Of a stretch of DNA of 64,000 nt, positions 12,425 to 24,501 are shown piece after piece; position 1 is the stretch's first letter; the number at the start of each line of letters is the position of its first letter. A program made the position numbers and the translations under genes. The stretch spans positions 16,680,501 to 16,744,500 of the forward strand of contig NC_068561.1 in assembly GCF_022201045.2 (NCBI RefSeq), read 5' to 3'. The stretch comes from Citrus sinensis (taxonomy: Eukaryota > Streptophyta > Magnoliopsida > Sapindales > Rutaceae). The notes under the pieces are model-generated. The model was not told where the DNA came from, made no database searches, and saw nothing but the letters and a program-made list of their open reading frames with translations.

Positions 12425-13405
12425 ATTATGTTCTCTTTTTTTTTTTAATTTTCAGATTCGTGTGCCCTTCGGAATACCTGGACCGGAGGCGGACAGGAGG
12501 TTGGCCGATATATTTTACAAGTTTTGATGGCACCGAACGGTAATTTTATATCTTGAACCAACGGCGTTAATTTTCCTTCGATCTCATGAATTAGGTCTTT
12601 CTATTGATGATGATTTCGATCATTTCTTTTTCCCATAATTATAAGTTTAAATCTAGTGGATGCTGATAATTGTTTGGTATTTGCACAATATTGTTGGGAA
12701 ATTTTTTATTGGAACTCAATTTTGGTGTATGTTATCCTGGTTTGAAATTATCGATGTTGATCAAGAAGTTTAGATTTTTTATTAATTCTCATAGATCTTT
12801 ATATTCTTACGTAATTTGTTTTGCCTTCAGGTTTGTTCACCGTTCTGGGATTTGATGTGAAGGCTAAGCTCATTGTTCATCTTTAAGGTGTAAAGCCTGA
12901 ATGTGTGATAAATAATTTTGAGCCGCTAATTGATCATGCGGGTAGGCTTGTGCCGCATAATTGGGAGTGAATTGCGGGATTGTGGAGGGTTTTTATAATG
13001 GATGTAAGAGATGCGTCAGGACAGAGAAGCCTGAAATTAAGATGGCTGAGACCTGATTATTCTTTGTCATCCGGCCTTTGCCATGGCAGGTGCGCTTGCA
13101 TGGCAGGTCACCAAAATCTTAATAAAAAATATTTATTTTGTGGTCCTGAGGGGAGATCGCACGGGAGTTGCCCGGGTTCTCCTCTCCTGAGTGTTGTGCT
13201 TGTGTGTGTGGGTATCATTCTCCGTTTCTGTTGCCTTTTGCTAGAGTTGACACTATCGATCCATCGGATTTGCATTCTAAATCAGCCTCAGCTCAAAATC
13301 ACCGTGCCTATAAACCAATCCACTTGCAGTTCGCGAAAGGTTTGGTATCATGCCCTGCTGACTTTTAAAACAGAACATATTTGCAAAATACTGCGCTTTA
13401 ATTAA
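12425..13405 (+). other. Possible non-coding or decayed transcript
   Basis: Downstream of the TATA box, an exon ending CCGAACG at about 12540 could splice to an acceptor TTGCCTTCAG near 12831, giving a 22-codon frame starting MAPNG and ending LIVHL. The same frame continues beyond that stop, through a second stop, into a 130-residue open stretch ending at 13405. The predicted peptide resembles nothing I recognise. The region is less AT-rich than its surroundings. It may be a long non-coding RNA or the remains of a coding gene; splice sites and limits are guesses. Confidence 0.25.
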
Positions 13406-16400
13406 TATACAAGACCTATCCATGCAGTCAGTTCAATTTTAACATTCCAACGTTGATGTATCCTATTTGAACTATCATTTTTTTGGCTTTAAAATTTGCC
13501 TCTAGAGATAAGCAAGTATTCTATTGTTGGCTTTAAAATTTGCCTTTAGAGATAGGTTTCCTTTTTATGTTTATTTTTTGCCTTACCCTAATTTGGTAAC
13601 TTGCCAGTAGCAATGATGAATTACTGAGATAATGGTTCATTTAGGAAGGTAAGATGGTTCATCTCAGTCCAACCATCAGGAATAAAGAGAAGACTGATTG
13701 TGAGCAGGCACAGGGGTATGTGGAGTTGGTACGATTGCCGGGAACTTGGTTCTTTGCATTTGCCGTCAAGTAAATTACAGTTTGTTCCCTTTGCTAGGTT
13801 CATTGGAGTACAAATGTTCTATATCAAGCTGAGGAACTATTGCCACTGCTTATTGTCCAAATCTCTCTTATGAACAAATTCCAAAATGAATGAATTGCAG
13901 ATCATATTTCTGAAATTATTATCAAAGTATTCCAAAATGGATTGTGTGAAGTGTGCGGCCACCATTAATGTTTGAAGTGCTTGGTTTGGTTTGGTGGTTG
14001 AAGGGCATCTTGCTCTCAGGGAATTACCTCTGATATTGGATCATGAATATCTTGTGATGTAAGAGGCTTGAATAAGCAATGGTGTGCCTTCATGCCTTAT
14101 TTAGCATAGGCGACTGAAATGGGCTAAGCAATAACATTTGAGCCAAGATTTATAATCTCATTGTATTTGCTGTGGGAGAGCTTTGAATGTTCTATCGGTC
14201 GGCTGATTTCATGCGGAGCCACTCGTATGTCACTTTTCAATTGTCGGGAATTTGGAGAGGTGATTCTCAGCACTCTTTTTCGGCAATTATTTTATTATAT
14301 TAATTCAGTATGATTTGAGTTGAGAATTAATTTTTTGCATTGGGTACACAATCTATGAATGCAATAGGCATAAGCATATCTGATGATGATGGAAGATGTG
14401 TTATGCTAGTGGGATGTCCTGGATTAATGTTTGAAAGGTAGGTGGGCTGCTGCATACAGTATGCAGGCCTTAGGTTGATGCTTGGGTCTTTTAGGTCATC
14501 TTAGAGTAGAACCTTGATGCAAAACAGCTGCTGTTCTTTGACCAATGGTAGATTAGTTTTGGTTTGGTTTGGAAATGCTTCTAATAATTTGCTTTGAGGT
14601 TGTTAATGTATTATTAGAAAGGCGTCATAATGTGCTTTTAATTGTATAATAGGTGCTTGGTTTTATAATTATAATGCACTTGTCAATACTTGAATAAATA
14701 GTTTAATATTAATTTATTTTAGTATTCATCTTTTGTTATTATTTATTATTCCAAAATTTTAAAACTTTACATCTCTGATTGTAAATTGTTAATTTAAATG
14801 TCCTTTTATTTTTTAAAAAATCTTTGTAAAATTATTCTAGAGATTAGAAACCTTTTTTTTCTTTTAAATTTGCAAGGATCACTTGAGAATAAGCATTCTA
14901 ATACCCATTGAGGGCCCCCCTTCCCCCCCCCCCAACACAAAAAAAAAATCAAAAAACACTAAGTCTGTCTAATAGCAAGAGTCATTGCGCTTATGATTCT
15001 TCATGAAGCATTTTGAAACACGCTGTAATTTGGATTTCCAAGCTCTAGGTTCATGGAGAACCTGAGATGAGAGGACTTGTAATTTGTATCCGAGTGGGGT
15101 AGCTTAGCTCTTGTAATATTCTTCTCACTGTTGACAATTGGTAGGTTGAAAGGTGGACAAGTGATGATTGTTATCCTTTCTATGATTTTGTACTTTTTGT
15201 ATCCATGTGGTGAAAATATATAGTATTGTACAATTTTTTGTGATTTTGGTGTACGCATGGTTCGGGCTGCTGTACAAGTGAAGAAATGCATGGTTGTTCC
15301 CTTAGGCCATTTTTTTTATTTTTTTGCTGTTGCTCTCTTATGCCATGATGGAGGTACTGACGTTAATGAAGTTTTCCAAATTTTCATTTAGTATTCCTGC
15401 TGCCTTTTTAATCTTATGGTTAAATCCTGATGCCTTTTTGATCCTATGGTTGTTTTCTATTTTCTTATATTTTTAAATTTGAAAGAGGATTTGATAACTG
15501 TAAATGAGCATTTGATGACTCTAATGAGAAGGGTTGTTTTCTATTTTCTTTTAGATGGAATTGAAAAAATTGTGAATGAGCATTTGATAACTGGTGATTT
15601 TATGGTGGGCCCTATTGAAAATGGTCGTTTTTTATTTTCGTTTAGATAGAATTGAACAAATTGTGTACGTTTAATTTTCATTGAACTCCCAGCGCGTTTT
15701 GTGTCATTTCATATTCCGTTTTCATTTTGTGTTCATGGAAAATGAAAAACCTGTTTGGCAGCCTCAAATGACTTTTGATATTTTTAAAGGAACTTCTTTC
15801 AAATTAGACCACCAAATTCATTTTACTTTATTATTAGGTTATCATTTGTGTTTGTAAATGCACAAAAAATAAATCAAGAACGTAATGTAAGGAGTAATAA
15901 GCCAATGCACCCTGTCTCCATCTCCTCGCCCAATGGGAACACAAAATATGATGTGTTCTTTCCTTCCCCATGTGTTTAGTTTGGGTCTTCAGACCGGTTT
16001 TATCATCTTTTGTGTATCAGTTGGGGAGGCAACTTTCGGATTCATAAAAGAATTAGGAGGGATAAGTTTACTTGGTAATATGTTTTTTAAACTTTTATGT
16101 CGGAGTGGATATTTTGTAAAGACGTCTTACAACGATACAATGGAAAGATACTGAGGTAATTGAAGTTATTATTTAAATTGTGGTTTTGTTTAGTATTGTT
16201 GGGCAGTCATATCTTAAAAATTAAAGTATTTATCATATATTAGTTGTTGTTTGAAAAGTTGATTTGATATACTATTAGTATGATGAAAAATTTGTAGTAT
16301 ATTTATTATTTTTGTCAAATTATTGTTTAAAAGGTATATTTATTGTATATTATTAATTTTTATTTTTTGTTATAATTTTTTTAGGTATATATTATTAACT

Positions 16401-16562
16401 CTATTTTTTTGTTGTAATTTTTTTTCTTAAGTTGCACCATAATAACAACTGAACGGAGATTTTAAAATTGTAAGCTTATTTTGGAGTTGCAGTTTACTAG
16501 TATGAGTTGGGGCCAATGGGATATGAGAAAGATATATTAGCTCAAAGTGGTCAGAGGTATAT
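13406..16562. other. Gene-free spacer
   Basis: No convincing coding region. There is a C-run near 14916-14935 and a degenerate repeat at 15430-15700. Short open frames are isolated, without splice context or recognisable domains. Confidence 0.5.
15430..15700. repeat. Degenerate tandem repeat, about 85-bp period
   Basis: The phrase GTTTTCTATTTTCTT followed by GAATTGAA and GAGCATTTGATAACTG occurs three times (near 15450, 15535 and 15625) with decreasing similarity. Confidence 0.5.
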
Positions 16563-17391
16563 AGGGGTGGGCGTGGGTTGTGTTCGATAGGATTTGGGAA
16601 AATTTTACTCAACTTATTGTTGAATAAGTTAAATAAAATTAACTAATTTGATTAATAAAACATGCTTAAATTAATTCTAACTCTACTCTTAAATCATCAG
16701 GTTGAGTTGATTGAGTTAAAAATGAAATTAAAATTAAAAATTATATAAAGTTAAAAGTGAAATTAAAATTAAAAATTATACAAAAAAGAATGAAATTTGA
16801 AGTGAAATTTATTGAAATTAAATAAAATTTATTGCAACATGAATTTTATTTAATGTCTAGTTTTTTGAAAAAGACAGATGGAAAATTGACCTTTCAAAAT
16901 AAAGAGAAGCTCGATAATGTGTTTTAGACTTAATTCCCGGTTTCACGTATTTGTACCTGGAATTCCAAAATTCAGGATTGATATGTCTAGTTGCAAAGTG
17001 GAAGTGATACGTGATATTATTTATTGTTGTGTTTACCTTGAAAGAAAAAAAAAAAAAAAAAAGAGAGAGAGAAGAGAGAAATTGAAACTAATTCATTTGC
17101 AAGATTAAACTTATAAAATAATAAATTTGTTTATATGAAAGTGGCTTTAGTTTTAGAATTAGAGTTTAGAAGAGCATATAATAACAATAAAAAGAGTTAA
17201 AAATTTTGTTTGGTCACTTAGGATTTTACAATTGAGTATTAAATTATTATCATTATTATTTTGACCCAATCTAAATATTAATTGGATTCGAAAAAAATTA
17301 TCTCAATTCATCCGTGATAATTCATTGAACCCATGAAAATTTGGTGGGGTTGGATGGATTCGTTGGGTTGGATTTGCCCACTCTTCCTTAG
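16563..17391. mobile_element. Degenerate hAT-like non-autonomous element
   Basis: The left tip TAGGGGTGGGCGTGGG and right tip GGATTTGCCCACTCTT are imperfect inverted repeats. They resemble the tips of the intact hAT element at 18482-20324. Subterminal GGGTTGG-type motifs lie inside both ends. I could not find a matching 8-bp target duplication, so the ends are probably worn. The body is AT-rich, without coding capacity. Confidence 0.4.
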
Positions 17392-17429
17392 AGCATTCAA
17401 TCTTGTGCTGATTTTAAGTTAATAGTGAA

Positions 17430-17960
17430 TTTACTAATTGGTGATAGGAATGGGATAAATTAGAATTAAAATGGACTGGAGTCAAAATAAGGAACTGAAA
17501 TAAAAATAAATTGTGTACTATTGGAATTAGAATGAGCAACCAGAATGGATGATTGCAAGTTAATTATTGTTATTATTTATTATAATAATTTGTAATTATG
17601 ATTATTATTTTGATATTAATTGTTGTTAATAATGATTACAATAACAATGACACTTAATAAAAATAATAATAGTACCTATTATTAATATAATAAGAATAAC
17701 ATTAATAAATAACGATGATGATGATGATGATGATGATTTTATTATTATTATCATTATTCACCATGAGTAATGAAAGATTTACTTGTAAATATTACAAAAT
17801 TTCTAAAGGGATTAAAATGTGAAAGTGATAAAACTCAATTGTGTGTGATTTGAAGATTATAAAAATTTAGTTTGGGTAAAATGAGTTGAAGGAATGAGAA
17901 TTTGATTTTCATCCTCATCAAGTCCTCATTTTTTGACCCTAAAAGCTTGTGTGCTCTACA
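17430..17960. repeat. MITE-like repeat related to 26430-27600
   Basis: The stretch TTAGAATTAAAATGGACTGG with its flanks matches, in inverse orientation, sequence near 27500-27590. The two copies belong to one dispersed AT-rich family. A (GATGAT)n tract lies inside at 17714-17736. Ends and target duplications are not clear. Confidence 0.35.
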
Positions 17961-18481
17961 TGTTTTATTCATTTTTTCATGTACTAACAAGTAACCATCA
18001 TTTCTTTTTGGGATTTATATTCCATAAACGTACAAGTAAACACACTATTACTGCTTTCACATACTGACTTGTGGTCCGGTTTTCACTAGTTTTAAAATCT
18101 TGATTTAGAAGAGTTCATGTTGCATGTATTATTTGGTCTTTAAGGGTGATACAAAGAGCCCCAGGGATCTCAGCATCTTTTATTGATGGAATTGTTGATA
18201 ATAACCTGAAGTGAAGTGTGAGAATAGAACTATTGTAATAGATACAAATATATTATTTTGATTTGTGAATGTGCTGAAATTTGTATCCAAAGAAAGCTAA
18301 TGTTGATTGTGTGGTGCTTCTATCCAATTTGTTTCGTAGTGGCGTTGGTGTGAAGTTGGCGTGGTCCATGACCATGAGCTTTATTAAAGTAAGTCTAGTC
18401 GATATCGAGAGCAAGCTGAAGGGGCGAGTTTTGGCTTTTACTTAAATTCTTTCTCAATAAATAGTCTTCTGTTGTGATGGG

Positions 18482-20324
18482 TAGGGGTGGGCAAAATTGG
18501 GTTCGGGTCGGGTTCGGATTGGATTTAAAACGGGTAGGATTGGTTCAGGTTAGTTCGGGTCAAATCGGGTCGGTTGAAATCAGGTTAATTCGGGTCAAAT
18601 TCAGTTAATACAATTTTGAGCTCTTTTTTTTCCTATTATTGTAGTTTTTATAAAAGTTTTAAGACATTTTTCTTAATTGTAGTCATTTTTACTAATTTTC
18701 AACTGAAAAAAAGAAAAGAAAATGTTATTAAATCAAATGAATAAAGTTAAAATGCTATAATAGGATTATTTGTCTATTGGCGTGGAGGGTAGAATTAGGA
18801 TTTATTCATAAAAAAAAAATCAATTATTAACTATTATTAACAATTATCAATTAATATTATTTCAATTATTAACAATTATTAACAATTATCAATTAACAAA
18901 ACTCACCAATCAACAATTCCTTTTTATATATGAAAAAAAAATAATTTCTGATGAGCTCAATAATTAACAAAATTTCCTTAATTTTATTACTAATATTTAT
19001 AAATAAATAATTAGTTAATTACAATAATTAAATAATAAATAATTACTGAATTACATAATAAACTATTTAGCATAAATAATTAATTAATTATATAGTGTAT
19101 ATATAGTACCATGAAACGAAACGACTTAGGAAACTTAAAAAAAATTGAAGCTTGAAAGTGGATGGTGGAAACCGGAAAGTTTCAAAATCGGGTTCGGGTG
19201 GAGAGGATTCGGCCTTCAAGCAGCAGATCGGTGGCCACGACTCACGGCTGGACGGACAGGATTTCACTTGGCAGCAGATCGCGGCTTCACTTGGGAGTTG
19301 GCAGCAGCAGATCGCGGAGATGCGGACGGCTCACGGCTCACGGCTGGACGGGTTTGACATGGCAGCAACAGATCGCGTCTTGTGGTGGCTGGTTGCAGAC
19401 TTGCGGGTTGCGGCTGCCTTGTTCAGTTGTTACTTGTTTGTGTTTGTTTAGTTGTTTGATAGTTGAGTTGTGATTTGTGAAGTTATGGCTGACAGCGTGT
19501 GTGTGTGTGTGTGCGTTAGGTTTGCGAGTGAATTGTTGAGTGACTATGTGCAGCGTGTGTGTGTGCTGTGCACTTGCAGCGTTTGTGTGTGCTGTGCAGC
19601 TTGTGATTTCTGTGTGTGCAGCAGTGTATGTGTGTGTGGCTGTGTGCTGTGCAGCTTGTGACTTCTGTTCTATGCGTGTGTTGTGCAGCAACGTGACAAA
19701 TTTGTCCATGCTCTTATCGGATTTTTTCTTTCTTTCTTTGTTTCTTTTTCATCCTCTCTTCCCTTTTTGTTTTTTTTTTTCTTTTCCTCCAAAAAGAAAT
19801 TGTTCTGTTCTTAAACGATTTGTCAAATACTCGAATTATCAATTGCTTGGCGTTGGGTAGAACCGTAGAAGATAAGAACTCTTTTGAATGAATAAATTAG
19901 ACAAAAACAGAAAATGGTGAGGATTGCTTCAGCCTTCAGTCCACATCATTGTACATTTGCACTTGCAAAATGCCATCTAAGGCAACTTTATTTTCTTTAT
20001 TAAAGTTTAAAACATCTCTGAGAAGAATTTTGATAGAATGGCTGCCAACTTTTTGGATTGGTTATTGGTGTGATTCGATTGCTGTTGGAGAATGAATAGG
20101 GAAATATGCTCAATAAGGAGTACAAACACATGCCAGAAATCATTGTTATTTTTTTTTTTTTGAAACCCGATCGGGTATTCGGATCAGGTTGGGTTTGACC
20201 CGAACCGATCACAACCCGATTGAGTTTGTAAATTTCAATCCGATCAGGTTTCAATCCCGACCCGATCTGACCCGAACCTAAAATTTATCAGGTCGGGTCG
20301 GATCAGGTAAAATGCCCACTCCTA
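18482..20324. mobile_element. Non-autonomous hAT-superfamily transposon
   Basis: The ends TAGGGGTGGGCA and TGCCCACTCCTA are perfect 12-bp inverted repeats. They are flanked by a perfect 8-bp duplication GTGATGGG (18474-18481 and 20325-20332), the hallmark of hAT insertion. Both subterminal regions hold clusters of GGGTCGGGTTCGG in opposite orientation, the usual arrangement of hAT transposase-binding motifs. The 1843-bp body has an AT-rich left half, then a GC-rich island (about 19150-19460) with repeated GCAGCAGATCGCGG units, then a TGTGTGTGCTGTGCAGC minisatellite (about 19490-19690). No transposase is encoded; the several overlapping frames in the island and minisatellite are repeat artefacts. 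The intact ends and duplication suggest a fairly recent insertion. Confidence 0.9.
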
Positions 20325-20549
20325 GTGATGGGCATAATTTAATTATATATTTCTCATTTATCGTTTATCTGTTAGTTTATTTTATTTATATTTTTAGTTA
20401 ACTAATCTATTTTTATTAAACTAGGTAATAAATTGAATATTAAGAAATAAATTGTGCTTAAAGGATTCAAATTGGAGAAAAATTGAAGATTATTTGGATT
20501 TATTATTGGCGGGCTTGTGGCTAACAAAGTTTGTTGGTCCAATTTACAA

Positions 20550-20744
20550 GAAGAGCACGTGGCAGGCAAGCCAATTGGAATGCACTAGTTTCCTTATTGA
20601 TCACGGATTTGAAAGAAGAGCACGTGGAGGGCAAGCCAATTGGAATGCACTAGTTTCCTTATTGATCACGGATTTGAAAGAAGAGCACGTGGACGGCAAG
20701 CCAATAGGAAGGCATTAGTTTCCTTATTGATCATGGATTTGGAA
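20550..20744. repeat. Three tandem 65-bp units, each with a G-box
   Basis: Units start at 20550, 20615 and 20680 with GAAGAGCACGTGG. Units 1 and 2 differ at about one base; unit 3 has several changes. Each carries a CACGTGG G-box/ABRE core (20556, 20621, 20686) followed by GCAAGCCAAT, a CCAAT-type motif. The unit length is not a multiple of three, so the open frame across it is not a protein repeat. A TATATAT stretch follows at about 20780. Confidence 0.9.
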
Positions 20745-21590
20745 GAGGCCAAAGGGGTGTCAAATAGGTCGCCTAGGTAATATATATCAGCCAAGCTCTT
20801 GGCTTTCGATGAGGGGGCTGCCGACAGCAATCGGAGAAGCAGCCACGGTTTGAGAACAAGAGAATCCAGCCGTTTGGATTAATTTTAATGACTGGTTTTA
20901 TCTATTCTTTTATTTTCAATTTAATTATGTGCAGTAAAATTTGTTATGCTATCATCAAAGATGACACCCTGTTTAAAGAAAGAAACTACTTTTAATTTAA
21001 GTAATTCCTTATATGTGTGATTTGATGTTGTTAATTGTTCTTATTTCACATATTTAATTGAATATAATTAAATTTTTCATTAATTTTATCATGTATTATT
21101 GATTGTTGGGATTAATGTTTGATTAAACCTATCTTTAAATCAATAAAGTTTGTGTATGATTATTTTTGTTTTGTATCTTTTATTATATTGTTTTACTCAG
21201 GCTACTTAGGAAGACTTTTACTTATTCTTATTTGATATGTTTACATGGAATGCCTAGGCATCATACCAATATGTAAAAAAATAAAAAATAAAATAAATTT
21301 TAATTGAGTTTAATTATTATATTCATGAGTGGATATGTATGGTTTCAAGTTGTCATTTTAAAATTAGAAATTAATTGGTAATTAGATAATTATTATTAAG
21401 TTGGATTGTGGTGAATTTTGAAATTTGGGTAGCCTCAGTCTCTAGTGCTACTTTATTTGTTTTATTTTATCTTTAATCTTTTTAAAAAATATATTTTTTA
21501 ATTGGGGTAGAGTTTTAAATTTTAATTAACTTATATTAGATTTAATTTAGTTTAGTTTTCTAAAAAATTGACAGTTCTTGTGAATTTAAT

Positions 21591-21702
21591 TTTGTTATTC
21601 TTAATTTATAGTTTAATAAACTTGTGCGTTTGCGGGTATATTAAAATTTGTTATTCTTAATTTATAGTTTAATAAACTTGTGCGCTTGCGGGTATATTAA
21701 AA
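21591..21702. repeat. 56-bp tandem duplication
   Basis: TTTGTTATTCTTAATTTATA and the following 36 bases are repeated immediately from 21647 with a single visible change (GCGTTTGCG versus GCGCTTGCG). The near identity points to a recent duplication. Confidence 0.9.
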
Positions 21703-22404
21703 TTTATATAGCGTGTTGTTTTTACCGTGGAAAATGTATATTGGTGTTGATTTAATGGATCAAGTAAATTATTCTCTGTTGTGAGGATTTTCTACCGCAT
21801 TTTAGCAAGCATTGTTGCCGCTGTCTATTTTGCGTGTTGTTTGAATTCAGATTTTAGCTTCTTTTGAAAGTTCCAAAAAACGGAAAATTCAAGAGAGAAG
21901 GCGTTTAAATGAAGAAATATTGGCGGGTACCCCTCACGTGAAGTGCATTTAAAAGTCGGATTTAACATAAAACGGTATCCTTAATTTTTATAGTCTTCCC
22001 AACCAATTCATAGCCTTTTTCGCTTATGTCAAGAAGTCCCTCATTCGAAATAATCAAATCATACCCTTCGAATCTAGACAAGTAAATTCTAGGGAACTAC
22101 TACATGGTAAAAAAGGAAATCATCCACAGTCAAATAACAAAACTTACTCAAGTAATCTTCTATATGTTCTCACAATGAATATATTGCAGTCGATTTTCTT
22201 TTTTTAAATAAAATAGAGAAAACACAGCCTTTATTTAGTACATAATTTCAATATATATAAGTTATTAAGTGTGGATGTTTAAATAAAAATTCAATATGGA
22301 TTCATAGTAACACCATATAGTGTTATTTTGTCTCTGTTATCTATGTTGTTTTATCTTTTAGTTTGTTCGTACTTTTAATATAATCTCTAGTTGAAAATTA
22401 TTCC

Positions 22405-23075
22405 CTGTGTTACCATCCTTTCACTACATCAAGTAAGCGTAATAATGAATCACTATACAAATTATTGAGAGATAATAAATACTTCACTACATTTATATTT
22501 TAAAAATAATTAATAGTTTACTGTCTTTGCATCACTTTCGTTAGTTGACCCGTTAGTTAGACTTACAAAATACTAATTTTGAACCTAGTGAGTAACTCCT
22601 AAATAAAAAAAAAATGATTCAAATCAATGTCATATGAATTTATAGTTATGTCTTGTTCTTGGTGTGAAAAAACTTATCATTACTGCTTAAATTTACAATG
22701 ATAATTAAATGACAATATCATCCCTACAATTGATATGTTGCATGATCAATTATAAATTGGTGGAAATATAGTAAACTATTATTTTTAAAAAGTTAATGAA
22801 GTATTGCCTCCAATAATTCATGTAGTGATTTTTTATTTCACAATTCTTGTTACAGTAAACGGATAATAAACCTTAGACTTAATTATAAATTTATATTTCA
22901 TTTAATCAAAATATAATTTTGCCCATCTGACATCAATGTGACATCATCATTAGACTAATGATAGCTACAAAAATATAATAAATTATTTTTTCTAAAAGGT
23001 GATGTAACCTTTTAACAATTCGTATAGTAGTTTATTATTTCATAATACGTGGCATAGTGAAAGGATAATATCCTT
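22405..23075. mobile_element. MITE-like inverted repeats (probably two overlapping copies)
   Basis: The left arm (TTACCATCCTTTCACTAC ... CACTATACAAATTATTGA) is matched in inverse orientation at about 22805-22873 and again at about 23010-23075 (AACAATTCGTATAGTAG ... GTGAAAGGATAATA). This suggests a MITE of about 470 bp followed by a second half-copy. The interior shares GTTAGTTGACC and AAAATACTAATTTT blocks with the element at 26629-27357, so they are one family. Target duplications are unclear. Confidence 0.5.
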
Positions 23076-24501
23076 TGTTGTGTGTGTGTGTGTGTGTGTA
23101 GACAGCGGCTTAACATCTCAGATTCTCAATATCTCATACCAATGAAAAAACGAAAATAAATTTTAGTTCATGACTTATATGACATAAATGAAAATTTAAT
23201 AAACTTACTTGACAAATAGCATAGCCTAAGGCTTTATTGGTATAACCTTTCAAATAAACCTTATCTAAGTGCAGTTTTTTTCAATAGAGTTTTAATAAAT
23301 AAAGTTTTTATTAAAAATGTTTGCATTGTTTGGTTGACAATAGGAAATTTTGTTAAAAATTATAAAATTATTTTTAATAAATAAGTTTTCTAAAATTATG
23401 TTATGAAAGAAATGACACAAAATTGTGAAATAAACTAAGGGTATTACAAACAAATTAACTCTTTTAAAAAAGCCTACAACCTCTACTCCCAAAAGAAAAA
23501 AAAATTAATGTCTATTTAGCATGACTTATCTAATGGTTATGGGTGCATTTAATTTCATAAGCTTTTATCAATATTTTTATTATCGTTTATGATAGAACTT
23601 TTAAAGATTAAATAAGTTATTTTACCTCTACTAATGAACCTCGAAATTTGGGCTTTTGGGAGTAGAGGTTGAATTTTTTTTAAATATTAAAATATTTAAA
23701 ATATCCTTTACATATTTGATAATCTTATTTTATTCGTTTCATAACATAATTTAAAAAAACTTACCTATTAAAGTAATTTTATGATACTATCATTGGTAAT
23801 TAAACAACTAAATTTTTTTGGGTAAACGTTCTACTAATAAAAATTTTACTTAAATAACATCAACTTGAAAAGTTATGCTAAACAGAGCATAAGTATAAGC
23901 GTAATAATTTAAAGTGACATTATAAAAAAATTAAAATAAAATTATCAAATAAATAAATGATATCTTAAATATTTTAACATTTAAAAAATTGTTCAACTTT
24001 TATTATTAAAAACTCAAAATTTGAGCTTTTATTAATAGAGATAAAATAGTTTATTTAATTTTCAAAAATTTTAATCAATAAATAACCAAACAACAACCAA
24101 TAAAAATTTTAAAAGATTTTATGAGATTAAATAAAAATTTATAATTATTAAATAAATCATGCCACTTTTATCTTAAAAGTTATAATAAGGATAACTGCCC
24201 AAGCCACATTATTTTTATTCAATTTTTAGTTGGAAGAAGCAATTAAAAGATTCCCTAACATGGAATCTAACCCAACCCGTTTAGTGGGGCTGTGGGGGCA
24301 CGATTTCACCACTTGGATTAACGCCGGATGGCACACCGCACACGCTCGCATGTATTTGTAGTCGTTAAAATCTAGAAGAACGAGCGGTAGCATATTTGTT
24401 TATTTGGTTGCCCCAAGCCCCCCCAACAAATACAGAGTAAAATTAATTAATTGAAAAAAAAAAAAAAAAAAAAGAAATCGAGTACTTGACCTCGAGAGAT
24501 A

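Larger units (their letters stand above)
20333..24501. other. Gene-free, repeat-rich spacer
   Basis: No protein gene supported. It contains the 65-bp triplication (20550-20744), a 56-bp duplication (21591-21702), MITE-like inverted repeats (22405-23075) and AT-rich sequence to 24200. The last 300 bases, with CpG-containing sequence, form the 5' flank of the GDSL gene. Confidence 0.5.

Noticed and set aside
12600-12670. Possible C/D box snoRNA (TTGATGATG ... GCTGATA)
   Set aside because: The terminal stem is weak and no internal C'/D' boxes or guide match could be seen.
19145-19860. Several overlapping frames on both strands in the hAT element
   Set aside because: They are produced by the GCAGCAGATCGCGG and TGTG/GCAGC repeats (Cys/Val or His/Thr runs) rather than by coding sequence.
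20452-20718. 88-residue open frame across the 65-bp triplication
   Set aside because: The unit length is not a multiple of three, so each copy is read in a different frame and no protein repeat results.
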